From assembly GCA_030248215.1 (NCBI GenBank), contig JASANG010002050.1:1-64000 (forward strand): DNA of 64,000 bases, written 5' to 3'. Shown here piece after piece: positions 45,289-56,300 of this stretch. Below the pieces are notes generated by a model. That model worked only from the letters and a program-made list of their open reading frames with translations. It was not told the DNA's origin and made no database searches. The position numbers were made by a program, and so were the translations under genes. The stretch comes from Enoplolaimus lenunculus (Eukaryota > Nematoda > Enoplea > Enoplida > Thoracostomopsidae). Position 1 is the stretch's first letter. Each line of letters begins with the position of its first letter.

Positions 45289-45466
45289 TTTATCTCAATG
45301 AATGCGTCAGATCGCGAAGAAGTTCTCAAGGCGTTAAACGACGATGTAATTATTTTGTTGTCGGAACTTGATGAAAACGATCCTTTGGCAGCCAGACTCC
45401 GCGAAGAACTTCGTTTGGCCAACGAGCACTTCTATCGGTTACTGGAAGAGTCACAAAAACCGAATG
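45289..45466 (+). CDS. vab-10: Spectraplakin exon 23 (spectrin-like repeat)
   Basis: 59 residues plus one base. ASDREEVLKALNDDVIILLS aligns with LPGEHQQVLSNLQSRFEDFL. Donor AATG|GTATAT, phase 1 out. Confidence 0.9.
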
Positions 45467-45620
45467 GTATATATTGCTGCTAGCAGTGTATATAAATCTA
45501 ATCTGAATACAATTCAGCGGTTGTGTTTTAGATCGGCTAGAATTTGAAATGTTCATCGTTGCAGGTTTTTACATTATACCATGTTTGCAAACTAAATTTT
45601 TCTAATTAATGCTCGATTGA

Positions 45621-45643
45621 TAATAAATAATAATAATAATAAT
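45621..45643. repeat. AAT microsatellite
   Basis: Short run of AAT units in the intron between exons 23 and 24. Confidence 0.85.
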
Positions 45644-45736
45644 GTTGACTTGTGTTCCATACAAACTGTTGTTGATAAAAAATCTGATGGAGTTTCCTGT
45701 ACGAATCATTCAGTGCCGTTTCGTTATGTGTTTAAG

Positions 45737-45882
45737 AACCTGATGTATCTAAAAATTTCGATTCTCAAGCATCGAACTTAGCTGACCGTTTCGAGGAGTT
45801 TTGGCGAAGTTTAAATCAACGAGTACATGACAAAATCCCAAGAACTACTGAAGATCTTGAAGTTATGATTACGGAACATAAA
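45737..45882 (+). CDS. vab-10: Spectraplakin exon 24 (spectrin-like repeat)
   Basis: 48 codons after completing one. LADRFEEFWRSLNQRVHDKI and TTEDLEVMITEHK are typical spectrin-repeat helices. Acceptor GTTTAAG, phase 1 in, 0 out. Confidence 0.87.
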
Positions 45883-46267
45883 GTAACGGCTGTTTTAATA
45901 TATAAGGGATTTATGTTTTTATTTCTAAGATACTGTTACTTAAATATAGTGTTTTTGCGGGCAACTGTGTTAGCATTCTGATATCGCGTTGGCATGTATC
46001 GACACTTTAGGTGTCGGTTTTGTGCTTAGCTGTGAATTACTACAGATTGTTGGTAGCTGTAATGTGAAAGGTGTGGAACCTGGTATATCGAAAAATAGTA
46101 ATTATCCCGGTGTTCAGTGTCCGAACGGAGAATAATTTTTAACCCTGCGAATTTTTTTGATCACAATCATAGTAATTAGTTATTAGTGAGTGATTCCGTT
46201 TATAATAATATGCTGGCAGAATTCAGTGACATGTTTCATTTCATGTGGAAAGAGTGTTACTTTACAG

Positions 46268-46428
46268 AAGTTCGAAGACAATTTGCAAGAATTTGAGCAC
46301 GACGTGTCAATGATCCAAGAATTATTTCGTCAAATTAACAACGTAACTCCGACCGTACGTGCGCGATTTGATGCAGTAATGAAACGTTGGGAAGACTTGT
46401 GGGAATTGTCAAGGATGTTTGTCGAACG
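46268..46428 (+). CDS. vab-10: Spectraplakin exon 25 (spectrin-like repeat)
   Basis: 53 residues plus two bases. FEDNLQEFEHDVSMIQELFR and RFDAVMKRWEDLWELS form the C and A helices of a repeat (the W in KRWEDLW is the conserved core). Phase 2 out. Confidence 0.9.
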
Positions 46429-46540
46429 GTAACTAATATTTGCTTAATATGTATAATTTTGGCTTATCTGTTCTCAGTAGACATATTTAAAGCAGTATGT
46501 GTGCTTTGCATGAGATACATAGTTGCTAAACTTGTTTCAG

Positions 46541-46679
46541 GTTGAAATCAATTGAGCACGTGTTGAACGGAGTCGTAGAGAGCTCTCATGTGGTCAAAGA
46601 ACACGAAATGCTGCTAGCCGGATTTGACACAATGCCAGCAGATTTAGCGAAGTTGCGTGGAGCACATTCACAACTTTTG
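46541..46679 (+). CDS. vab-10: Spectraplakin exon 26 (spectrin-like repeat)
   Basis: 46 codons after completing Arg. LKSIEHVLNGVVESSHVVKE, then a helical stretch to HSQLL. Phase 2 in, 0 out. Confidence 0.88.
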
Positions 46680-46815
46680 GTGAGTTGAAAAGCTGTTGAA
46701 CAGTTTACTATAATTAAACTCTGGTTCGTGCAAACTTTACAGAAAATGGTAAACGTATTTCACGGCAGGGCTTTGACAAATAGTTTTGTCTGCGCAACAT
46801 TTAGTTATCTTTTAG

Positions 46816-47033
46816 GCTTCCAACACAGCCGTAATATTTAAGGAATTACAACTGGTGCTCAAGCAACAACAAGCAGTGATTGAAACTGTTGGCAATGACG
46901 TTGCAGTTATGCGACAGCATGTCTCTCGCACTCGTGCTTCAGTTGCAACACATCCTGATGTTGATCAACTTGAAGAAGACGTACAAGCTGTCACAGTGCG
47001 GTGGGAAAATTTATGCATCCAAGTCGTTCAAAG
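46816..47033 (+). CDS. vab-10: Spectraplakin exon 27 (spectrin-like repeat)
   Basis: 72 residues plus two bases. FKELQLVLKQQQAVIETVGN then DVQAVTVRWENLCIQVVQ, with the conserved RW of spectrin repeats. Phase 2 out. Confidence 0.9.
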
Positions 47034-47284
47034 GTAATTGCAGTGGTTTTTTTGTTCTGACGAAAAATTTTGTTTTACGAAGGTACTATTGAAACATAAG
47101 AGAATACCTGTAAATAAATGTACAGTGATTAAGTTAACCTGGTAAGAGGTTTAAATTTAATTACTTTAGTAGCCTATAAGCAGATAACGTGTTTATGAAG
47201 CTGTTGCTGAGATTAATACGTTTTTCAAATTTTTACCAGACTGAATCTGGTTTTGCAAACTTATAATGTTTGTTGTTGCTTCAG

Positions 47285-47447
47285 GTTAAAATCAACCGAA
47301 GATGCCATTTCTGTGTTAATGACTTATCGATCTGAGTACGAAAATGAAATCGACTGGCTTTGCCGTGTGGAAGAAACTATTTCAAAATTACGAAGCCCAG
47401 AGCATTTGGAACCAGAACAGTATCAGACTGAAATGGATCGATTAATG
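47285..47447 (+). CDS. vab-10: Spectraplakin exon 28 (spectrin-like repeat)
   Basis: 54 codons after completing Arg. AISVLMTYRSEYENEIDWLC and RVEETISKLR match a repeat A helix. Donor ATG|GTTATT is non-typical, but it is the only GT that keeps phase 0 into exon 29. Confidence 0.85.
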
Positions 47448-47619
47448 GTTATTTTTTCGGTTGTTTTTATGTTGTAAATACTCCAGACCAAGGCCAAAAA
47501 TAAAAAGCATTTTGCAAAACGTGTGTAAGTTTAAATTTGAATCGAAATATGTGTAGATTTACTTTGACGTTATTTTCATTGCGCAATACATCAGTTTGTG
47601 TTGTCGTTTTAAATTTCAG

Positions 47620-47703
47620 GGTGAATACAGCCAGCTTAAAGAGCGAACTGCTGCAGTAGAAAATGTGAACAAACAAGGGGGGAAGTTTATTCGTGAAGCT
47701 CAG
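47620..47703 (+). CDS. vab-10: Spectraplakin exon 29 (spectrin-like repeat)
   Basis: 28 residues, GEYSQLKERTAAVENVNKQG and flanks, a B helix of the repeat started in exon 28. Phase 0-0. Confidence 0.87.
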
Positions 47704-47972
47704 GTAATTTTGTTACATTCAATGTGAAATATGTAATATTGCTACACTTTTAGTCAGTTTGGGTTTTTTGAACTTTGTCGTTCTTACACTTGAATTAATA
47801 CTTTCATGAGTTTGCTGACTGTATAAGTACAAGTTGAGAGGATGTTTGAACTGCATACAATTCACAAATAAATGGGAATTGTTATTGGCTAAATATGGCA
47901 ATCAGTTTATATTTATATTGCAGAGTGTCTACTGAATTGTAGCATAATGCAGATTACAGGTACAATTTTCAG

Positions 47973-48066
47973 GCCTACGATGAATTAACAATGCTCTATA
48001 AGGAACAACTTCTGAAGATTCACCCGAACTTTGAATCTCTACTTCCGCATGACCGCAGCCGAGATT
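47973..48066 (+). CDS. vab-10: Spectraplakin exon 30 (end of last repeat)
   Basis: 31 residues plus one base, AYDELTMLYKEQLLKIHP and on to HDRSRD, aligning with [25 protein letters not shown]. Donor GATT|GTGAGT, phase 1. Confidence 0.88.
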
Positions 48067-48347
48067 GTGAGTTCAACTGCAGATTTAAGACTAAATAGTC
48101 CAAGTGATTATAATAGTTTTTTATTTGTTTTCTACTTCTTTGAGAATCAAATTGCAATTACGAAAAAAGGTTCAATCTCAAACGAAAACGGAACTAGTTT
48201 TGAATCGGATAAAAATTCTTACTGGAATCTGGATTACGTTTGCGCAACGGTATTATCACCATATTACTTGTAATAGTTTTGCAACGGTATCGCCCTGTTA
48301 ACAGAGGTTAAATTCGATGTCTGATTGCTTCTGTAGGATGATTTCAG

Positions 48348-48481
48348 CTTTATCTGGAGCGGAACAGGTTCGCAGAGGTTTAGAAGAGCTCAATCGTCGG
48401 TTTGCGCAGTTGTCTTCTATTATTCTTGAACGTCACAATGTGATTCAAGTTATGGTGCAGAATTGGCGGAAGAAACAACAG
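48348..48481 (+). CDS. vab-10: Spectraplakin exon 31 (helical segment)
   Basis: 44 codons. SLSGAEQVRRGLEELNRRFA aligns with QSSADLIIQEFMDLRTRYTA. The acceptor is GATTTCAG|CT (48347/48348): the upstream TGTAG|GATG would create a stop in phase 1. Donor CAG|GTTAGT, phase 0. Confidence 0.88.
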
Positions 48482-50385
48482 GTTAGTCATCCGAACGCGG
48501 TGTGTTTCAACAGTGTTGCAAGTCAATTAATTTGCTTGCACACTTAAACAAAGCGAAACTATTAGAATGGCGGAAAGCACGAGTTGCTTTGAAGGTCGTG
48601 AGTTAGCTACCAGTCTTATTTTGTATTTTTCTAACTCACTGTGTTCAGGTGAGAAACCAGTGTCTACATTAATCGTAAGAAGGAAGCACCGAAGCAAACC
48701 GTCTATTAAAAGTTAAAATGGAATTTCGTTGCTTAACCAAAATAGTATGTCACCACAGCTAATTAGTATTAAATAAAAGAGCTCAGATCTGTGATGATCT
48801 GTGATTTTATGAAGCGTTTACTGTGTAAGCGATAAGTATTTGAAAAGCTTATAATTTTGGTCAGTTTTTGAATGCGTTTGCAGTTCTCATTAATCCCGTC
48901 TGTTTAGAGTGTTATTACATTTTTTGTTTCGATGTTTTACTTTGATTTTTGGAGGTCGTTCACGAGGTCCCTCAATTCGAAAAAATTTGTAACAAAATTC
49001 TTGTTGAGCTTCAATTTTATATCAGAGTAGTGGTATTAAACATTCGGATTTTCTGCTTCAATTATTGACTCGTCAATTGCAGATATGATGAATAGTTGAG
49101 TTTAGCTGGGCATTCGTTGGGTCCCGGTTGAGTTAGGGTGACTTCAGATTTGCATCAACGGGAGAAGTCTTGAGTAGGCTCCTGAAACTCGGTAATAAGA
49201 GAGGGGTGACATATACACAATTCATAAATGCGGAATCGAAAGATCCTCTTTCGAGTTTGCTTCAAGGTTGGGTTGAATACACAATACATTGTGAGCGGCA
49301 GCTGAGCCCTTTGCGCTATAAAATTTTCAGCTCAGTAGGTGTGGTGGGGAAGATAATTCCATTCCCTTTTAAATCCCGCCATTTTTAATATTATGTGGGC
49401 TGTGTCGAACTGTGTGCTACGTAAACATCAGTTGAAGAAACCTTTGTGAACGCAGCGAGGGTAATGTCAGGTACATTTTATCGTACAAATCCTAGAACAA
49501 AATGTTAGTTTGGAGTGTATCCTTTCAGGGAATACGTAAAAGACGTCTTTGGCGGGGCGGTCCAGGGCCAACGGACGAAGTCGTCCGCGCGGGCGGTGCC
49601 CCTCGTTCTATGAAATTGCGTCTCTGTTATTGTTATTATTCTTACCAACTAACGCCAAATACAGCATATTTTTAATCAATTTTTGGAGGAACAGCATACA
49701 ATTTAGTCATATATAATTACTTTAAACTCAAAAATTGAAAGGTTCACGTTGTTTTGCACATGTCCTTACCTAATATATAGTGGGGGTCGGAACTCATGCC
49801 TAACAATTTAATACCTATCCATTGTTTCCATAGTAAGAGTATCTATGAGAAAACTACCTTTGATTTAACCTGCGCTTTAAGTACTTTATATGGTGTTTTC
49901 ATTATTTCGACTGATTTGGGAAGCGCAGTATATACATCAATGCTGTGTAAATCAGGCACTTGTGTGCAAAATGGAACGTACAACATGTTCTACTTGGATG
50001 GTTGTTACTTTTCATGGGATCCTAATATAGATTTGTAACGTTGTTATTGTATGTTTCTTAAATGAAATTTTGTATTTTGGATTGCTAAGTATTGGGAACG
50101 ATGTGATGTTGCGGGTAGGACACAGTTAAAATCGTACGCCTAAGTGTGGAGTAGGCAGTGCTTTTCTTTACAAAATTACACGGACAAGCTTGTGAATAAT
50201 GTTTTTACTCGAAGTTACCAGTCAATTTGTGATTAGGTTTTCTTTTTTACTGTATTACAGCTAGTTTCTGCCGGAACACTAAAAGACCGAGCTTTGTGTT
50301 ACGCGCAAAAGTCCCTGGCGTTTTGCATCTGGGTAGTAGAGAAATGTTACTATATGAAAAATACCTTGAGTAATGTCGTTTCCAG
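48482..50385 (+). other. Intron 31
   Basis: 1.9 kb. A GC-rich patch lies at 49545-49610 (GGCGGGGCGGTCCAGGGCC), followed by a TTATTGTTATTATT tail, which could be the end of an unidentified retroposon. The open frames at 49170-49388 and 49796-50038 have no family signature. Confidence 0.35.
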
Positions 50386-53300
50386 GCACAAAACGAAGCT
50401 CGCCGGTTAGAACATGAGCGCATATTACGCGAACAGGAAGAAGCTAGGCTCAAAGCGGAGGAGGAAGCGGAGAAATTAAGGCAACTGCGCTGGGAACAAG
50501 AGGCTCGCAGACAGGCTGCTGAATTAGAAGCAGAACGACTACGACAACTTCGCGAAGAAGAGGAAGTGCGTCGATTGGCCGAAGAATCAAGGTGGCGGGC
50601 TGAAGAGATTTGTCGTCGTGAGCAAGAAGCGGAACGACGTAGAAAAGAAGATGATGCAATAGCAACTAGTGTTCAAAAAACTGAACTATTGCATCGGCAA
50701 CGGGAAGAGGAACGTGCGCGAAGTATTGCACAAGAAGAAACCATACGAATCCAGCGCCTACGAGAATGCGAAGATTTACGAAGACAGGTCGAATTAGATC
50801 AAAAACATATGGCTGAACAGCGACAGCGTGAGCACGACATAGACACTGGAAAACGACGAGCAGAACAAGCTCAAGGCACGTTTGTGGACATCTACAAAAG
50901 TCGCTTACACGTTTCTGCTCCTTTAGATGCAACAGGAGTTCGTGTTCATTTACCGCTTAGTGAACCTGAAACAAATCGCCTCAACATAGTCTCTGGTATG
51001 ATTATAGGTGAAGTATATGTAGGGGAAGAAGAAATGCCGTTTGAACCAGTTTCACCAACGATGCAACTAGCAGAGATTAGTGAAGTAGAAGACGAGCTTC
51101 AAATGTATGAAGAGTGGACTGAGACAAAGACAAAATTCTACGAGCTGGACGCAATACGACATTGTCAAACCGGGGAAATACTTACACTTGTTGAAGCAGT
51201 GCGACAAGGCCTATTGGATTTAACTCACGGAGATGGCAAATTTGTTGATTTAGTGTCTGGTTTCAAAATGTCATTACAAGATGCTGCTGAACGTGGTTAT
51301 ATATCACAGAGCCTAACGGACTGTTTGCAAATGAAGTACGGAATAAAAGATCCTTATACAAAAGAAGAATTGACTCTTTTAGAAGCAATAAAAAGAGGAA
51401 TTTATGATTCCAAGCAGAGACAGTTGCGTGATCCGCGATCTGGTGCGATAATATCACTCCGTGAAGCTGTAGATCGTGGGATTGTGACATGGTCGCAGGT
51501 TCATGCCTTAGTAAAAATAGCGATTTTAAAGTTACCACCAATTCCGTTGGCAGCTGCAATCCAGCAAGGAATTTTAAATACAGAAACTGGTCACTTCACA
51601 GGACGAGTTTCTAAAGAAAGTTTATCTCTTAAGGACGCACTGAGCAGCGACTATATTTCTATTGGTCTGTCGAATAGTCCAATGATTGCTATTACGTTGT
51701 CAGATGCAATCGATTTTGGTTTTATGGATGCTCAGAATTCGTCATTCGTTGACAAAAGTGGCCTACTCGGCCCGGATAACGCTATTATTTCTTTTCGCGA
51801 AGTCGTGTCTCGCCGCACAGGACTTATCAATATGAATGTTCGGGAAATTGTCGACACCTCTAATCGAGCGCGCATTAGTGTTGGTGATGCTCTTGTTAGA
51901 AATATTTTAGATGCAAAGACTGGGTTATACAATGATTTGAGCACAAAGACGTCATTGAATTTAGTAAAAGCTCACGAGACATCTTTAATACAGCGCCCTA
52001 TGACTCTTACTGAAATTATTAAAAAAGAATTGATTGACTCTGTCGGTCGCATTGTAGACACAGGAACCAAAAAGCGTCTAACAATTATAGAAGCAATCGC
52101 TGAAGGAATCGTTGATCCGCATATCGAATATATAAGAGATAATCAGTGTGGGGATATTGTATCGCTTGCCACCGCTTTGGAGCGTGGCATAGTGGATGCG
52201 CGCTTAAAGTTTTTTATAGGCGGAGAAGCTGACACGATGCAGTACTGTTTGTCCCTTGGGGAAGCTTACAATCGTGGGGATATATTTGTGGATCCGCCGA
52301 AACGGTATACTTTATTTGACGCTAAAGCAGTGAAAGTTGAGGTAAATAGGCCGATCAAAGATTCAGAAGCGCATATGAAAGCAGAAGCGATGACTTCATC
52401 TATGTTGACGTTCAATGAAGCAGTAGACGGTGAAATATTGAACGTTGCTAATAACACAATGGTTGTTAACACGTCGACGTCTGAATACTGTTCTCTTGCA
52501 GAAGCGGCAGAACGTGGTTTAATTGATGGTGTTTTGTATGCCATTTTAATTAGCGACTCAGGTTTTCCTGGCAAAAGTGTGATTGATGCCATTAGCACTG
52601 GACTGATTGATTCTAACAAAGGATATGTTGTTCATCGTTCATCACAATCTCGAAGTCATGAATTGTTAGATCCACGAGAAGCGTACGAGAAGGGTCTTAT
52701 CACGTTGAAAGGGGCAGTAAAGCTTACCGCATTGTTTAATGTGCATCCTTCTTTGGTAAAGAATCGCAACTGTGATCGGGAAAATAAAGCCAGGTATAAC
52801 GCTGCAGCGTCGAAACCTGTAAAAGGTTTAAAAATGAGTCTAGAAAATGTAATTAAAACAGGAATGGCCAATCCTGCTACTCAACGCTTTCATTGTGATT
52901 ACTCGTTCGTTTCTGTCAATGATGCTGTGCAGCAAGGTGTGCTATATTCACCAAAAGAATGCACTGTTCCAGCTGCAAGTGCAGGCTTGAGTGAAGATGT
53001 TCACAGTGCCAATACTTCAGTTGCGAAGGAAACTACTACAGAGAACATTTCAGAAAGTTATCAAGTTTTACCAAAGATTGTGAACACTGTAAAGTCAGAT
53101 AACTGTGATGTAGTTGGTCATCAGGCAATCGAGGGGTCTGTTACAACGACGAAACGTTCGTGTACTAAAGAAATTATATCAGATATTCCTGATGAAATAG
53201 CATCTTATAAATCAATGGCACATGATGGTGACAAGCGCCATGCTTTAGCTGATCAGAAAGCAAGACATATTTATTCCGCCAGGTTGCCTGTCAATGGATT

Positions 53301-56300
53301 AAATTTTTGTGAAGCAAACAGTGAAGGTTATGTTGATACCCATCACGGAGTATTTAGAATTCTTGAAAACGATCTTTTCGAGCCAGTTCCAATTGCTGAC
53401 GCTTTCGAACTAGGAATACTGAACCCGCATTCTGTTTGCGTCGTGTTGCAACCGGAAGCATTAGGGCAATGTATGAAATTTAGTATTTTTGAAGCGTTGG
53501 AGCAAAAAATCATTAACGAAATTGGATGCGCTAAATCGATGCAAAGTTTGCAAGAGACAATTTCCAGCGGTATAATACGTGTTTTGGACAACGACTCAGC
53601 GCATAAGTTAAAAATTGAATCCCACGCGGCTTCTGATGAAAAAGTCATTGTGTTTAGAAAGCGATACAACGTTCTGCCTTCGACAAGACAAGATGTTAAT
53701 CACAGCTCTTCGTTAGCAGCGAGAACTGCCAGTTATGAAGAAAGCGAGCAGTTCTGGTCGTTTGACGCTGCAACTGGTAATGTGATTGATGGTCTTACCG
53801 GTGAAGTTTTATCACTTGACAATGCAGTAAAATGCGGGAAATTGTCAACAGGTTGTCTTGTGATTACAGACACGATAACTAAAAAGGACATGAATTACGT
53901 AAATTCAATTCGCTGGGGAAGTATTGACCCGTCCTCAATGAGGTTCGTTGACAAAACGACCAGCGAAAAGATGAGTTTGAAAGACGCAGCTCGAAATGGT
54001 TATATAACAGTAGCTGGAATAAGCGTTCCTGGCAGAGATACTCCTAAGTCGGTCAAAACGACTGTACGGCATCAAACTAGAAAAGTAGTTGCTACCAAAG
54101 ATGCTGCTCCAGCAAATTTCCAATTTAAAACTGTCGAGTTTCATAAGCCGTTGGTTTATATAGGACGATCTTTGAAAAACATTATTAATGATAATTCTTG
54201 GTACGACGCAGATAATAAGTGCTTCAAACACCCCCTTGCAAAGAAGCAGTATAATTTAGAGCAAGCAATGTGTAAAGGCTTGTTTGATCCGTATGAATCT
54301 TCGGTGAAAAATGAAAAAGATGGTCTTCATTACACATTATTTGACGCCATTTCAACTGGATTACTTGATCCTGCTTCGGGGATGTTCACCTGTGGTAACG
54401 GCGATCGGTTACCTTTGACTGAAGCTGTATCAACAGGGCTCATAATCTCAGAGCAGCCATTGAATCCCGTTAAACTTGAAATTGCTATAAATTCGGGAAT
54501 GATTGACATGGAACAAGGACTATTTGTGGATAATGATAACAGTATTTTTCAAATTCATGATGCAATTAATCAAGGTAGAATTGATGCTGAATCAATTTCG
54601 GTAAGGGATCCAGCTGCACTGACTCATGGAAGAGACGGAAAAGAGCCGATGACGTTAAGTTCTGCCGTTTTTTCGGGCATAGTGGACTTAAACCGCGGCC
54701 TAGTACTCAACAAATCCACCAATCTGGGAATGTCTTTTGCGCGAGCCATCCTTGACGGAATTATTCAACCACAACCTGCTTCTGATTTGTCAGACATTTC
54801 AACCGCGGGCACGTGTACAAAAGAAAATTTGCGAAGCACGGATGATGACAAACGAATGGTTGACATAGGAGGTGGTAAGTGCGTCTTAGTAAAAGTTGTA
54901 CGTGGTAACGACGGCACTGAACGCGGCGAATATGTTGACGAAATTACCGGTATGAAATTTACAATAGCTCTGCAAGATGATCCATATTCGTCTCAGGCAA
55001 AAACTGCAGTCAAATCTTCTTCTCAAGTCGAAGAAGTTCAGTTAGAACCGTATGCCAACTGGGTTGGTATTAATCTAGTGGTTGATACCAGGTCTGGCAA
55101 GGAAATGTCACTGATTGAAGCAGAGCGAGCAGGAATTGCACAAGTGATTACCAAAGGCAAGCAGCAAATCAGCTCTTTTGCTGTTTTTCGTTCTGACCTT
55201 GCATCAGCTGTTAATCGTGGAGTCGTTGACTGTACAAATGGCGAAAAGTTATCGCTTTGTGATGCTGTACAATCTCGTCTCCTAGACCTAGTGGAGCTGA
55301 AATACTTGCATCCGATATCTGGACAACATTTATCTCTCAGCCAGGCTGCAAACATTGGTTTGATTGACGCAACATTAGCGGAGTGTCTTCCGCGTGGAAT
55401 CGCTGATCCAACATCATTAACTTCCAACCACGAAGTCAAAATAATCTCAGTTCGTCATGCCGTAGAGATGGGATTGATAAATGTTCGAACGGGAGATATA
55501 AAAAATATGGTAACTGGCGAAAAGGTTTCGTGGCTTGATGTACTAAAACCCGTTCATGCTTCAACAACATTCGCGGGAGTATTCGACCCCAAAAAAGGGT
55601 ATATGGTACCTGTTGCAACTGCTTTTTGTGACGGATTACTAGATGTTTCCAATCATGAAAGTGTTAAATTTTGCAATTCCGCTACCGATGAGCAATTAAG
55701 CCTTACTGATGCCGTGAAAAAAGGATATTTGAGCGATGAAGTTCGCTCAATGCTGACTGACAAAACAATTGTTTCTCCTAATGTATCAGATGAAAAGATT
55801 TCTGTGGCAGAAGCGGTAAATACAGGCTTGCTCAATTTGCGATCGCGTACACTGCAAGTGCGCTCTGGTAACCCAGTATCATTGGAATGTGCTGCAGCCG
55901 ATGGATTAGTGCCCCATGCAGTTTATGCAATGCTATCTAACGTAAGTCGTACGACATTTGCGGATGCTTTGAGTAAAGGTGCTATTGACCTTGGTTCTTC
56001 AACGTTTACCGAGTCAAACACAGGCGAACGGATGTCTTTAAACGATGCATTAAAGCGTGGCTACCTAGACACTTCAAGCGAAGGCATCAAGAATTCGAGT
56101 CGCAATTTAAGTTCTTTAATTGGATCTGAAGAATTTGACCCTAGCAGTGGCAGGGTACGTAATCCTGAAACTGGAATCTACTTGCCATTCCGTGAAGCTG
56201 TTTCAAAAGGTTTAGTTGACGAACATTCTCTGATATATGACACCGACGCTTGTGAAACTATGAGTTTATCTGAGGCACTTACTAGTGGGTGTATTGACGA

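Noticed and set aside
49545-49640. GC-rich patch with a TTATTGTTATTATT tail as a retroposon end
   Set aside because: It looks suggestive but has no second copy in the window, no target duplication and no coding trace, so no class can be given.
50450-50932. Minus-strand open frames opposite the start of the giant exon
   Set aside because: They are mirror frames created by the biased codon use of the charged helix on the + strand.
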